Shown: positions 6,874 to 14,795, numbered from the stretch's first letter. The stretch: 15,755 nucleotides of DNA from Ruminiclostridium sp. (GCA_003535195.1 DOHN01000085.1:936-16690), one strand, 5' to 3'. Program-made: numbers and translations. Notes: generated by a model not told the origin, from the sequence alone.

Positions 6874-8403
6874 TTTATCAGAGATTTGACGCTTTAGAGA
6901 AAAAGTACTTTTCTTCTTGGCTTTTGACGCCTGCAGAATGGGAAAAGCAAGGATAAATACTGTTCCGGCATTCTCCTGGCTTTCTACATGCAATTTTCCG
7001 AAGTGCAGTTTCACAATCTGCTTGACATAAGTAAGACCAATCCCCCAGTTGTAATTAGAATTCTTATCGGTATAGAAGGGCTCGAAGATCTTCTTCAGTT
7101 TCGCCTTGCTCATCCCAATGCCATTATCTTCAATGCGTACAGCACACCAGTGGTGATCCTCTTTAATTGTGATGATAATCTTGCCGCAGCCGGCCCGGTC
7201 ACCGGCCTTTACTGCACTGCAGGCGTTGCTGAGTATATTATATACGGCCTCGCTTAAGTACGGCATATCGGCAAGTATCATAGGATCGTAAGTGTTCCGG
7301 AACTCGCAGTCAATGGCTCCAAGCCGGCTGCTGAGTCTTTCCAGCGCATTGTCAACTACGGCTGAGAGCCGGCAGGGAGCCAGACTCATGGTATTCTGCC
7401 TGAATACCTGATATAACTTTTCGATACGGGTAGTCATATTCTCGTTTATGGAATGGAGTTCAGCAATGCAGTGCTTTATCTCATCCGGATTTACGCCGGT
7501 GGAATCCATGTCCTGAGTGAGGTGGCGAAGAATAATCTGCTCTGAAAAGAGCTGGTTTTTAATGCCGTGTATGAACACCTGAATACCCAATTGTGCAATG
7601 TTGAGCTGCCGTTCCAAAAAGATATTGTCCTGGTGCTCTTTTTTTACGATGCTGGTAAAACGAAACAGGGCAAACAACCCCATTATGATAAAGAAGGCAA
7701 ATAAACCCAGCAGAAGGTACCAGGCGGTGATAGAAAACCGCAGCTTATAGAATTTGAAGCCTATATCAAAAAGAGCATATTTTGAATAGTACATCATGCT
7801 CAAGGGGTTGATCTGGCAGAAAATTACGAAATACAGGATCATATTGGTAACGAACAGGATGATATACCTGAGCTGCTTTTTGACCCAGCGAATATTTTGG
7901 TTAAAATATTCCTTTATAATCAATACGATTGAAATAAAAAGGTAGGCGGCCATATAAATATTGCCAAGGATATACAGAGAATCACGCTGGTCGCTGGAAA
8001 AACTTTTTAAGAGCAGCGGATCGGCGGCAATGGAATGAAAAAGCGGCAAAACTAATGCGAATAATCCGGCCAGGCGGCGCTTTTGCAGTATGCCTACCAG
8101 ATGCAGGGCAAACATCATCAAAAAGTAAAGGAAAATGCTTCTTCCCCATAAAAGAAGACGTGAAATGTTATCAATGGTGATAATAAACCGCTGAATATAC
8201 TGCCTGATATTTATGGTCAGAAAGAAGAAAATCTGCTCATTGTAAATGAGGCCGCCCATTTTGGCGTAGTAAAACATGAGACCTATATTGGCAAGAATAA
8301 AGCCGATGAAAAGGCCGCTAAGCCAGATAGACTCCTTGTTCCGGTTATTGAAAACGAAAACAAAGAGGGAAATGATCATCATTATTAAAGTTAAAATAAT
8401 CAA
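6856..8403 (-). CDS. sensor histidine kinase with multi-pass membrane sensor domain
   Basis: This 515-residue protein senses a signal through an N-terminal membrane domain of about seven helices (roughly 1-18, 27-46, 90-106, 111-125, 143-164, 178-197 and 227-248). It then phosphorylates itself and passes the phosphate to a response regulator. The phosphoacceptor region is FIHGIKNQLF with His279. The ATPase domain has the N box NILSNACSA (389-397), the G1 box DNGIGM (426-431) and the G2 box GIGL (454-457). The start is probably TTG at 8403-8401, with GGTGA 7-8 bases upstream; nearby ATG codons are alternatives. It lies 117 bp downstream of the DUF3604-like gene on the same strand and is probably cotranscribed with it. 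The regulator at 13039-13740 is the only one in the window and its likely partner. The ligand is unknown. Confidence 0.88.
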   Translation of the reverse strand: MIILTLIMMIISLFVFVFNNRNKESIWLSGLFIGFILANIGLMFYYAKMGGLIYNEQIFFFLTINIRQYIQRFIITIDNISRLLLWGRSIFLYFLMMFALHLVGILQKRRLAGLFALVLPLFHSIAADPLLLKSFSSDQRDSLYILGNIYMAAYLFISIVLIIKEYFNQNIRWVKKQLRYIILFVTNMILYFVIFCQINPLSMMYYSKYALFDIGFKFYKLRFSITAWYLLLGLFAFFIIMGLFALFRFTSIVKKEHQDNIFLERQLNIAQLGIQVFIHGIKNQLFSEQIILRHLTQDMDSTGVNPDEIKHCIAELHSINENMTTRIEKLYQVFRQNTMSLAPCRLSAVVDNALERLSSRLGAIDCEFRNTYDPMILADMPYLSEAVYNILSNACSAVKAGDRAGCGKIIITIKEDHHWCAVRIEDNGIGMSKAKLKKIFEPFYTDKNSNYNWGIGLTYVKQIVKLHFGKLHVESQENAGTVFILAFPILQASKAKKKSTFSLKRQISDKTNNEG

Positions 8404-8504
8404 TTTATTTCACCAGCTTTACTTTTGTTCATCCCATCGGCACGCTTTATTGCGAATACAATAAGCTTCCCGTTCGCAATCTTCGATTCATAATTTAGCG
8501 CCAT
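8400..8504 (-). CDS. possible 34-residue ORF coupled to the kinase start
   Basis: An ATG at 8504-8502 opens a 34-codon frame (beginning MALNYESKIANGK) whose TGA stop overlaps the kinase TTG start as TTGA, an arrangement typical of translational coupling. It fills most of the gap between the DUF3604-like gene and the kinase. Against it, no convincing ribosome binding site precedes the ATG and nothing in it is recognisable. The same DNA also holds an inverted repeat, so the signal may be structural rather than coding. Confidence 0.25.
   Translation of the reverse strand: MALNYESKIANGKLIVFAIKRADGMNKSKAGEIN
8449..8480. repeat. 8-bp inverted repeat ATTGCGAA/TTCGCAAT
   Basis: ATTGCGAA (8449-8456) and TTCGCAAT (8473-8480) are perfect complements with a 16-base spacer, in the gap between the DUF3604-like gene and the kinase. 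A transcript could fold here, perhaps tuning kinase expression relative to the upstream gene. No T-run follows, so it is not a typical terminator. Confidence 0.35.
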
Positions 8505-8520
8505 GAGTGATGTTATTCTT

Positions 8521-10014
8521 TTACTCCACAAACACAGGAGAAATAAAGGCGCAGCTGGAATTTGTCTGATAGATCTCGGCATGATAGAAATCGCAGTCTT
8601 TTTCCCTGTCTGCATCCGTATAGCTAAGCTTCAGGCAATACTGGAGCTGGGGAACAGCCTGATAAATCTTAAAGGACTGTGAGTTAAAGGGCTTCATCGG
8701 GCATACCAGACTATGCTCAAGGAGATCCGAAACAGACAGTGAGAAATTCTTATTGTTGATCTTACCGGTGATCCGGGTTTTAAGATCGCCTTCAACCTCC
8801 AGGACAATAGCAGAGGTAGAAGGATGAAGCGGGGATATATTCTTCACCGTTTGACAAATCCATTCCAGGCCGTTTTCATCGGAATTAAGAATGCGGTTGT
8901 CAATGCTGTTGACGTTGTCGCTGGCAGAAAGGTCTGCTGAAGGAGCCAGAATGCTGCGGCCGCGGAAACATTTTTCCACATCGGTGAGGATACCGTTTTC
9001 TATCTTGACTGAACCGTTCCAGGTAAACAGATCCTGGTTGTTGCCCCAGCCCATCTCGATGCGTATCTTATATCTTCCCTTTTCGTTAACCCCGGTCAGG
9101 CTTTCGCCGTTTATGATTCTAACAGGGCGAAGATTCTTATACAGAACAACCTTATCGATAAAATGGCTGGCTTTCATGTCGAAAACAATTTCACGGGGCT
9201 GGCTGCCGGCGCGGATGAATGATCCGAATGGAGCGCCGTTAACAGTAAAATCGCAGCGGATACGGTCACCGGTCACGGCATAAGTATGTCCTGCGCAAAT
9301 TGCATTAAATATGCTATCCCTGGTCTTTTCCCCGCACAGCACTGCCAGCTTGCAGTCGCCGTAGGAACCGGGGTAACCGGCGTGGTGGTCGGTGGAACCG
9401 ACAAAGCTAAACCGTTTGCCCTGCCTCAGGCCTTCATAAACCGTATTGTGGGTATCGCGTGCCCCCATATTATGGTAATAGGGATAAGGTGCTTTGTCGC
9501 TCATGGAACAGCCATGCTTTGAACACACTTCCACCACCGGACTGATCGTGCGGTCAAAAGCATTCCAGTCGATCCCCCGATAACCTGAAGCGTAGGCTAT
9601 GTGATGGGGAACCATGATGGCCCGGCTGCCGGGAAGCTTGTTCAAGAGCTCATGCGGGTTGTCGGCATATACCAGCTTTAAATCATCATCCGGTGATATG
9701 AGGTGGTAATCCCCTAATGTGCTCCCATGCATTTCGTAACTCTGAAAGGTAACAAACTCATGATCTCTATTATAGCTGTTTATGGTTTCACGAATACTTT
9801 CCCAGTTATTCCTAAGTTTACTAAAACCGGTTTTGTGAAAGGATATCAAAAATTCTGTATCGGAGCATAGTTCAGGCATATCGGGCCACATGGCATGCCC
9901 GGTCACAGCGCAGAAATCCAAATGCTCTCTTGCGGCGCCAAGTGCGTTTGTCAGGCTGCCAAAGCCATAAGTAATGCCGCAGTGGCTGTGAATGTCTCCC
10001 CAAAAAAGTTTCAT
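8521..10014 (-). CDS. PHP-superfamily metallohydrolase-like protein (DUF3604-like)
   Basis: This 497-residue protein begins with MKLFWGDIHSHCG, the first metal-binding motif of PHP-type metallohydrolases (Asp7, His9, His11). Further likely ligands follow: TGH (His40), SYEMHG (Glu94, His96), VPHHIAY (His137, His138), EVCSKHG (Glu162) and GSTDHH (Asp209, His210, His211). The segment AICAGHTYAVTGDRI (238-252) resembles the R-T-Y-A-T-T-G stretch common in DUF3604 proteins. The region after about 250 looks like a beta-rich accessory domain. There is no signal peptide, so it should be cytoplasmic. The ATG is preceded by GGGAGGA at 6 bases. It starts an operon with the histidine kinase and diverges from the ABC importer, so it may act on the imported compound. 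PHP enzymes often cleave phosphoesters, but the substrate here is not known. Confidence 0.75.
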   Translation of the reverse strand: MKLFWGDIHSHCGITYGFGSLTNALGAAREHLDFCAVTGHAMWPDMPELCSDTEFLISFHKTGFSKLRNNWESIRETINSYNRDHEFVTFQSYEMHGSTLGDYHLISPDDDLKLVYADNPHELLNKLPGSRAIMVPHHIAYASGYRGIDWNAFDRTISPVVEVCSKHGCSMSDKAPYPYYHNMGARDTHNTVYEGLRQGKRFSFVGSTDHHAGYPGSYGDCKLAVLCGEKTRDSIFNAICAGHTYAVTGDRIRCDFTVNGAPFGSFIRAGSQPREIVFDMKASHFIDKVVLYKNLRPVRIINGESLTGVNEKGRYKIRIEMGWGNNQDLFTWNGSVKIENGILTDVEKCFRGRSILAPSADLSASDNVNSIDNRILNSDENGLEWICQTVKNISPLHPSTSAIVLEVEGDLKTRITGKINNKNFSLSVSDLLEHSLVCPMKPFNSQSFKIYQAVPQLQYCLKLSYTDADREKDCDFYHAEIYQTNSSCAFISPVFVE

Positions 10015-10069
10015 AGTGCATCCTCCCTATTATATATTTTCTTCTTCATTACAGCCTTAAAGGGGTAAT

Positions 10070-10110
10070 GCTACAATAAGCTCACAGAGCTATTCCACGT
10101 TGTAGCTATT
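10070..10110. promoter_or_regulatory. nested dyads between divergent DUF3604-like and ABC operons
   Basis: Three overlapping symmetries lie in this short region: GCTACAA (10070-10076) with TTGTAGC (10100-10106), AGCTC-ACA-GAGCT (10079-10091), and a direct repeat AGCTATT (10088-10094 and 10104-10110). Such clustering between divergent operons suggests a regulator binding site, possibly for the response regulator at 13039. No clear sigma-A promoter was found for either direction. Confidence 0.4.
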
Positions 10111-10152
10111 GGCGGAATTAATCGAAAAAATTGATTAGAAGTATAAATTTAT

Positions 10153-10159
10153 GGAGGGG
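10153..10159 (+). promoter_or_regulatory. ribosome binding site fixing a TTG start
   Basis: GGAGGGG lies 6 bases before TTG at 10166. The in-frame ATG at 10151 overlaps this site and so cannot be the real start. Confidence 0.8.
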
Positions 10160-10165
10160 AAAAAC

Positions 10166-10948
10166 TTGAGTATCCAGAAAAAATCCTCAAAGATTGGTGT
10201 ACCAAATGTGGTATACTCAATAATTTCGCTCGGTGCAGCCATTTTACTGTGGCTGTTTATATCCAGTACAGAAGCACATGTGGTTTTTGCCAAGCCCTCG
10301 GAAGTTTTTGCAGCTTTGTCTAAACTTTTTGAGTCCGGCAAGCTTTTTGTGCATATCAATGCCAGCCTTTACCGTTCTTTGATGGGATTTATTCTGGCTT
10401 TTGCATGTGCGCTTCCCGTTGCCTTTCTGCTGGGCTGGTATAAACCGCTTCAACTGATCTTCTATCCCTGGATTAAGTTTGTGAAGAGCATTCCTCCCAT
10501 TGCCTATATATCGTTGGTCATTGTAGCTCAGGGCGTGGGTGAAAATGCGAAAGTGACCGTTATCTTTATTGGATGTTTCCTGGTGATGGTCATCAATATA
10601 TTTCAGGGTGTTCAGAATGTCGATTTGACGATGATCAAGGCCGCCCGGGTATTAGGCGCAGGAGACTTTACGATTTTTGCGAAAGTTGTCGTACCGGCAT
10701 CTCTCCCGTTTATCCTTGTGGCCATGCGCCTGGGACTTGCGTCCTCTTTGACCACACTGATCGCGGCCGAGCTTACCGGCGCACAGGTAGGCCTTGGACA
10801 AATGATTCAGGAAGCCAGTATGTATTTTGAAATGGATGTAGTTCTAATGGGCATTATAATTATTGGCGTCATAGGGACCATCCTGGATCAAGTAGTATCG
10901 TTCCTTGAAAGGAGGTTGACATCATGGCAGGAAACCAGGACAATATGA
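10166..10948 (+). CDS. ABC transporter permease, nitrate/sulfonate/taurine type
   Basis: Read from the TTG at 10166, this is a 260-residue membrane protein of the SsuC/TauC family, the channel subunit of an importer for small anions or related solutes. It has about six hydrophobic segments (around 16-33, 70-90, 111-123, 131-148, 181-202 and 226-246). It carries the family stretch KSIPPIAYISL (107-117) and the EAA-type loop that contacts the ATPase, AARVLGAGDFTIFAKVVVPA (159-178). It is the first gene of the importer operon. Its 3' end overlaps the ATPase gene by 25 bases, and the ATPase ribosome binding site lies inside it. The family is clear; the solute cannot be deduced from the permease. 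Confidence 0.9.
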   Translation: MSIQKKSSKIGVPNVVYSIISLGAAILLWLFISSTEAHVVFAKPSEVFAALSKLFESGKLFVHINASLYRSLMGFILAFACALPVAFLLGWYKPLQLIFYPWIKFVKSIPPIAYISLVIVAQGVGENAKVTVIFIGCFLVMVINIFQGVQNVDLTMIKAARVLGAGDFTIFAKVVVPASLPFILVAMRLGLASSLTTLIAAELTGAQVGLGQMIQEASMYFEMDVVLMGIIIIGVIGTILDQVVSFLERRLTSWQETRTI

Positions 10949-11739
10949 TGCCGGATCAGAATAATGTTCCCAAGGTTAAAATCCGCAATGTGACTAAGAC
11001 CTATTCGAGCAAAAGAGGCGATGTAATCGCTCTGAACGGATTTAACCTCGACATTAAGGAAAATGAATTTATCTGTGTTGTCGGACCTTCCGGATGCGGC
11101 AAATCCACTATGCTGAATATTTTGGCAGGACTGGACAATGCTACTAGCGGTGAAATATTAGTTGACGGGAATGTAATTCATGGTCCCAGCCCTGACCGGG
11201 GTGTGGTATTTCAGCAATATGCTTTATTCCCATGGCTGACCGTGAAAAAGAACGTAGAGTTTGGTCTTCGACTTAAGAAGCTGTCTCGGCAGGAAGTTTC
11301 CGACATCGCTGACCACTATATCGAAATGGTTGGCTTACAGGATTTCAAAAATTCATACCCGAAGGAACTTTCCGGTGGTATGAAACAGCGTGTTGCAATT
11401 GCCCGCGCTTACGCGATGCAGCCAAAGCTCCTTCTGATGGATGAACCTTTTGGCGCATTGGATGCGCAGACACGTACCCAACTCCAGTCCGAATTGTTAA
11501 AGACATGGGAAGAAGAGCGGCGCACCTGCTTTTTCATTACCCATGACGTAGAAGAAGCGGTAATCCTGGCACAGAGAGTGATCATCATGAGTGCTCGCCC
11601 CGGGCGCATCATTGATATTGTAGACATTGATATCCCTTATCCGCGTAACCAAGAAACCAAGATGGAACCAAAATTTTTCGAATTGAAGAACAAGATCTGG
11701 TCTCAGGTATATAACCAGTATCTGGAACAGCGCAAATGA
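10924..11739 (+). CDS. ABC transporter ATP-binding protein, nitrate/sulfonate/taurine type
   Basis: This 271-residue cytoplasmic ATPase powers the importer. All ABC motifs are present: Walker A GPSGCGKST (54-62), Q-loop FQQYALFPW (96-104), signature LSGGMKQ (149-155), Walker B LLLMDEP (169-175) with the catalytic Glu, D-loop GALD (177-180) and H-loop ITHDVEEA with His207. The sequence is closest in style to SsuB/TauB. The ATG at 10924 follows AAAGGAGG and overlaps the end of the permease gene, which points to coupled translation. The first 16 residues are a variable polar lead. Nothing suggests loss of function. Confidence 0.93.
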   Translation: MAGNQDNMMPDQNNVPKVKIRNVTKTYSSKRGDVIALNGFNLDIKENEFICVVGPSGCGKSTMLNILAGLDNATSGEILVDGNVIHGPSPDRGVVFQQYALFPWLTVKKNVEFGLRLKKLSRQEVSDIADHYIEMVGLQDFKNSYPKELSGGMKQRVAIARAYAMQPKLLLMDEPFGALDAQTRTQLQSELLKTWEEERRTCFFITHDVEEAVILAQRVIIMSARPGRIIDIVDIDIPYPRNQETKMEPKFFELKNKIWSQVYNQYLEQRK

Positions 11740-11753
11740 CATTGTGTTATAGG

Positions 11754-11767
11754 TCCTGAAAACAGGA
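11754..11767. repeat. small hairpin between ATPase and binding-protein genes
   Basis: TCCTG-AAAA-CAGGA can form a 5-bp stem with a 4-base loop, 15 bp after the ATPase stop. It lacks a T-run and is probably not a terminator. It could protect the downstream binding-protein mRNA, whose product is usually needed in excess, or be chance. Confidence 0.25.
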
Positions 11768-11800
11768 AATTTAATAGTAAATAATTTTGGAGGTATTGAC

Positions 11801-12850
11801 ATGCGTAAATTAATTGGCACATTCCTGTCCGTTCTTTTGGTTGTAGCTTTGCTCGCTGGTTGCGGCAGCAATGCTCCTAAAACGACTCCAAGCAGCCAGG
11901 CTCCTACTGGATCAGCAAAGCCTGAACCCGTTAAAATCCGTGTTGCATACCATGCCGGCCTTTCTGGCAGCATCATTCCTGGTATTGATAAACTGAACCA
12001 GGCATTTGAAAAGGAAGGTCTGGAGGTTGAGTGGGTCAAGTTCACTTCCGGTCCTCCTGAAGTTGCGGCAATGGTTTCAGGTGATATTCAGTTCGGATAT
12101 ATCGGGCATGGCGCGCACACACTAGCCGCTGAGAACAAAATAAACGTTATTGCTTTGAATCACCTGGGTAATTCAGAAAAGATTTATACCCATAAAGATT
12201 CCGGACTCACCAGCATTTCCGACCTTAAAGGCAAAGTTGTGGCTACTCAGTTGGGTACCTCCGGTGAGGTCGTCTTAAATCTGGCTCTCGAAAAAGCCGG
12301 CATGACAAAAGATGATGTCAAGATTATGAACATGGATATGGCCGGTGCCGTTACCGCTTTTATTGCTAAAAAGGTCGATGCTGTTGCAGCCTTTGATCTT
12401 CATGCCATCAACATTGTTGACAAGGTGGGCATTGACAACCTGAACTTACTGGCCAGCACAAGCGATTTCCTTGACAAGACCGCGTTTCCTGCCAGCTGGA
12501 CCGTTACTCCCAAATATATAGAGAAAAATAAGGATGTGGTTGTTCGGTTTGTCCGCGCGCTATACAGCTGCTATGACTACAGAGACGCCCATTATGATGA
12601 CGCCATCAAATCTGCGGCTGAATTCCAGGAGACAACCTACGAGGACTTTGCAAAGAGCAAGAACAGCGTTACAAACTTTAACACCGATGAATTGAAATCC
12701 ATGCTTGACGATGGCAGTTTGCTTAAAATCTACCAATTGCAGCTTGATTATTTTAAGGCAAACAAAAAGGTTGAGTCCGGTGATGCGAATAATTACGTCA
12801 GGACCGACCTGATGAAAGAAGCTTTTGAAGGATACAAAAAAGCTGAATAA
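11801..12850 (+). CDS. substrate-binding lipoprotein of ABC importer (SsuA/TauA/NMT1-like)
   Basis: This 349-residue protein captures the solute outside the membrane and delivers it to the permease. It begins with a lipoprotein signal: MRK, a hydrophobic stretch (about 4-18), then the lipobox LLAGC with the lipid-bearing Cys21, followed by a Ser/Thr/Pro linker to about residue 44. The mature part has the SsuA/THI5-like features IRVAYHAG at the start of the fold, GDIQFGYIGHG with the family glycine-rich turn, and ISDLKGKVVATQLGTSGE at the ligand hinge. The ATG follows GGAGG. It is the third gene of the importer operon, 61 bp after the ATPase gene, and is followed by a terminator. Family members bind nitrate, sulfonates, taurine, thiamine precursors or others; the ligand here is open. 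Confidence 0.9.
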   Translation: MRKLIGTFLSVLLVVALLAGCGSNAPKTTPSSQAPTGSAKPEPVKIRVAYHAGLSGSIIPGIDKLNQAFEKEGLEVEWVKFTSGPPEVAAMVSGDIQFGYIGHGAHTLAAENKINVIALNHLGNSEKIYTHKDSGLTSISDLKGKVVATQLGTSGEVVLNLALEKAGMTKDDVKIMNMDMAGAVTAFIAKKVDAVAAFDLHAINIVDKVGIDNLNLLASTSDFLDKTAFPASWTVTPKYIEKNKDVVVRFVRALYSCYDYRDAHYDDAIKSAAEFQETTYEDFAKSKNSVTNFNTDELKSMLDDGSLLKIYQLQLDYFKANKKVESGDANNYVRTDLMKEAFEGYKKAE

Positions 12851-12865
12851 CAAACTTTAACCAAT

Positions 12866-12905
12866 AGGCTGGTGCTTTTTGAGAGTTCAGAAGCACCGGC
12901 CTTTT
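12866..12905 (+). terminator. rho-independent terminator of the ABC operon
   Basis: A 12-bp stem (12866-12877 with 12891-12902, one G-U pair) closes a 13-base loop and is followed by TTTT. It starts 16 bp after the stop of the binding-protein gene, so the response regulator downstream probably needs its own promoter. Confidence 0.85.
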
Positions 12906-12943
12906 GGCGTTATCCACCACTCAAACATGGGGCGGCCGAATAT

Positions 12944-12972
12944 TTGCAATGGAAAAAAGAGAAGAATAGAGT
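12944..12972 (+). promoter_or_regulatory. weak candidate promoter of the response regulator
   Basis: TTGCAA (12944-12949) and TAGAGT (12967-12972) are separated by 17 bases, downstream of the ABC-operon terminator. The -10 match is only 4 of 6. The leader that follows contains a GC-rich stretch around 12981-13003. No other better pair was seen in this 188-bp gap. Confidence 0.3.
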
Positions 12973-13038
12973 AAAATAGGTACCGGCCCGCCCCGGAGCT
13001 ACGGAAAAAATATTGATTCAGAACTGGGAGGAATTATT

Positions 13039-13740
13039 GTGAGCCCTAAGATCCGAATTCTGATTGCAGAGGATTTCCACATCATTCGTAAGGAGTTTGT
13101 AAATATTATCAGCAATACAGAAGATATGGAAGTTGTGGGGGAGGCGAGTAGCGGGCGTGAAATCGTTGAATTGGCGCGTCGGGTACCGGCCGATATCATT
13201 TTAATGGATATCGAAATGGAAAATACGTACTCCGGTGTGGATGCGGCTGAGACCATTATCAATGAGAATATCAATGTGCAGATCATTTTTCTTACTATAC
13301 ATGAGACCAAGGAGATGATCTATACTGCACTTGCCACAGGCGCTTCGGATTATGTAATCAAGACCAGCCCGGCTAAGGATATTCTTGAGCATATCCGAAA
13401 CGCATATAAGGGTGTTCCGGTATTGGAGCAAAAGATACAAAGCTATATGCATGCCGAGTTTATACGATTAAGACGCTCAGAAGAAAGCCTTCTTTTCTTT
13501 GTGCACCATCTTACTTCGCTGACAGCCGCTGAAAAGGACTTGATCCGGCTTTTGTTGGAAGATAAAAAGGTAGTTGAGATTGCGCAGATTCGTTCTGTGG
13601 AAGTGGTTACTGTCAAGACCCAGATCAAAAGCTTATTGCACAAGTTTGGCTGCAACAGGACGAAGGAAATTGTCAAAATGCTCCGTGACATGGATCTGGA
13701 CCGGCTGTTTACGGATAAGAGAATTCGTAAAGAATCATAA
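13039..13740 (+). CDS. response regulator, receiver domain plus LuxR/NarL-type HTH
   Basis: This 233-residue transcription factor has an N-terminal receiver domain (about 4-125) with acidic residues Glu11 and Asp12, phosphoacceptor Asp57 in ILMDIEM, Thr86 and Lys108. The C-terminal part (about 160-216) has the shape of a LuxR/NarL-type DNA-binding domain: LTAAEKDLIRLL, then EIAQIRSVEVVTVKTQIKSLLHKFG. The start is GTG at 13039, with GGGAGGA 6-7 bases upstream. It stands alone after a terminator and converges on the LacI-family gene. The likely partner is the kinase at 6856-8403, on the other side of the transporter. The dyads at 10070-10110 are a plausible target. The HTH is somewhat divergent from the consensus, with a linker (126-159) rich in charged residues. 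Confidence 0.9.
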   Translation: MSPKIRILIAEDFHIIRKEFVNIISNTEDMEVVGEASSGREIVELARRVPADIILMDIEMENTYSGVDAAETIINENINVQIIFLTIHETKEMIYTALATGASDYVIKTSPAKDILEHIRNAYKGVPVLEQKIQSYMHAEFIRLRRSEESLLFFVHHLTSLTAAEKDLIRLLLEDKKVVEIAQIRSVEVVTVKTQIKSLLHKFGCNRTKEIVKMLRDMDLDRLFTDKRIRKES

Positions 13741-13766
13741 TATTGCACCCGTAAAAGCGGCCCGGA

Positions 13767-14795
13767 TTAGGTATAGGCTTTAGGAGGCGCACAGCTGTTG
13801 CGCTGGATCAGCTTATAGGGAATTTCGATTTTTACCGGAATGCGGTGGCCACCATCAATGCGGTCAAGCAAAGTTTTGACGGCAAATTTGCCCAAATCCC
13901 CTTTGGGGATATCGATACTTGTAAGCATGGGTGTGACGTATTGACACATTTCTACATTGTCTATACTGATAATGGATATATCGTCGGGTATTTTGAAATT
14001 TGATTCACTTAGGGCTTTCATGGCGCCGATGGCGGTGGTGTCGTTGGCGCAAAAAATGGCTGTTGGAGGATCCGGCGTTATTTTTGTTATCTTTAATCCG
14101 CTTTCATAACCACCCTTGATGGACTGGGAAGTTTCAAAAATATAATTCCTGTTGACAGGAATCTTTAATTCAAGCAAACCCTCATGGTACCCCAGATAGC
14201 GAGCCTCATTGGACCGTTCGCCAATATATCCGATTTTTGTATGACCCAGGGAATGAAGATGCTTTACAGCGGTTTTGGCTGCGCCATAACCGTCGCAGAT
14301 GATCTGGTCATAGTCGTCCTGAATGCTGTTCAGCCCTGTGTATATAATGTTTTTAAACCGGTTTCGCAAATAGGAGAGGAGTGATTTTGAATACCGGCCC
14401 AACAGGATTATTCCCTCCGGATTGGAATGGATAAGGTCGTCAAAGCTGCCGTTTCTGCTCATTTCAAATGCCGAAAAAACGCCTGTGATGGAACAGCCTC
14501 TTTTCACAGCCTTCTGTTCAATAGCGTAGAAAATTTGGGAAAAAAAAGAATCCTGCAGGCCTTCGGCGCTCCTGGCAAAAATACATGAAATGGTATGAGG
14601 CGTGCCGCTGATTCCGCAGCTTCCAGTCTTCAGGCTCTGAGCTGATTTATTGGGAACATAGTTTGTTTCGCGCACGAGTTTCCAGATAAGTTCTCTTTTT
14701 TCAGGGCCGGCTGCATGGCTATCATTGCCGTTGATAACCCGGGATACGGTAGAGACTGATACGTTTGCCAGCTTTGCCAGCTCTTTGAGTGTCAT
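13767..14795 (-). CDS. LacI-family transcriptional regulator
   Basis: Read from the ATG at 14795 (AGGTGA 8 bases upstream), this is a 342-residue LacI-type repressor; a GTG four codons earlier is the alternative. The N-terminus is the classic helix-turn-helix MTLKELAKLANVSVSTVSRV (1-20), followed by the hinge region with NYVPNKSAQSLKTG. The rest is a periplasmic-binding-protein-like sugar-sensing domain ending in the usual dimerisation region: SIISIDNVEMCQYVTPMLTSIDIP near the C-terminal third. The palindrome CAAACGTTTG at 14892-14901 overlaps the -35 of its own promoter, which suggests autoregulation. The same site occurs at the tpi-like operon, so it probably controls that operon and the divergent phosphofructokinase. 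The inducer is likely a sugar or sugar phosphate of that pathway. Confidence 0.92.
   Translation of the reverse strand: MTLKELAKLANVSVSTVSRVINGNDSHAAGPEKRELIWKLVRETNYVPNKSAQSLKTGSCGISGTPHTISCIFARSAEGLQDSFFSQIFYAIEQKAVKRGCSITGVFSAFEMSRNGSFDDLIHSNPEGIILLGRYSKSLLSYLRNRFKNIIYTGLNSIQDDYDQIICDGYGAAKTAVKHLHSLGHTKIGYIGERSNEARYLGYHEGLLELKIPVNRNYIFETSQSIKGGYESGLKITKITPDPPTAIFCANDTTAIGAMKALSESNFKIPDDISIISIDNVEMCQYVTPMLTSIDIPKGDLGKFAVKTLLDRIDGGHRIPVKIEIPYKLIQRNSCAPPKAYT

Noticed and set aside
11497..12045. 182-codon antisense frame across the ATPase/binding-protein junction
   Set aside because: It spans two well-supported genes and the gap between them, lacks any family motif, and has no promoter or ribosome binding site.
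13741..13766. Terminator between the response regulator and the LacI-family gene
   Set aside because: The 26-bp convergent gap has no stable hairpin or T-run; transcription may end inside the opposing gene.
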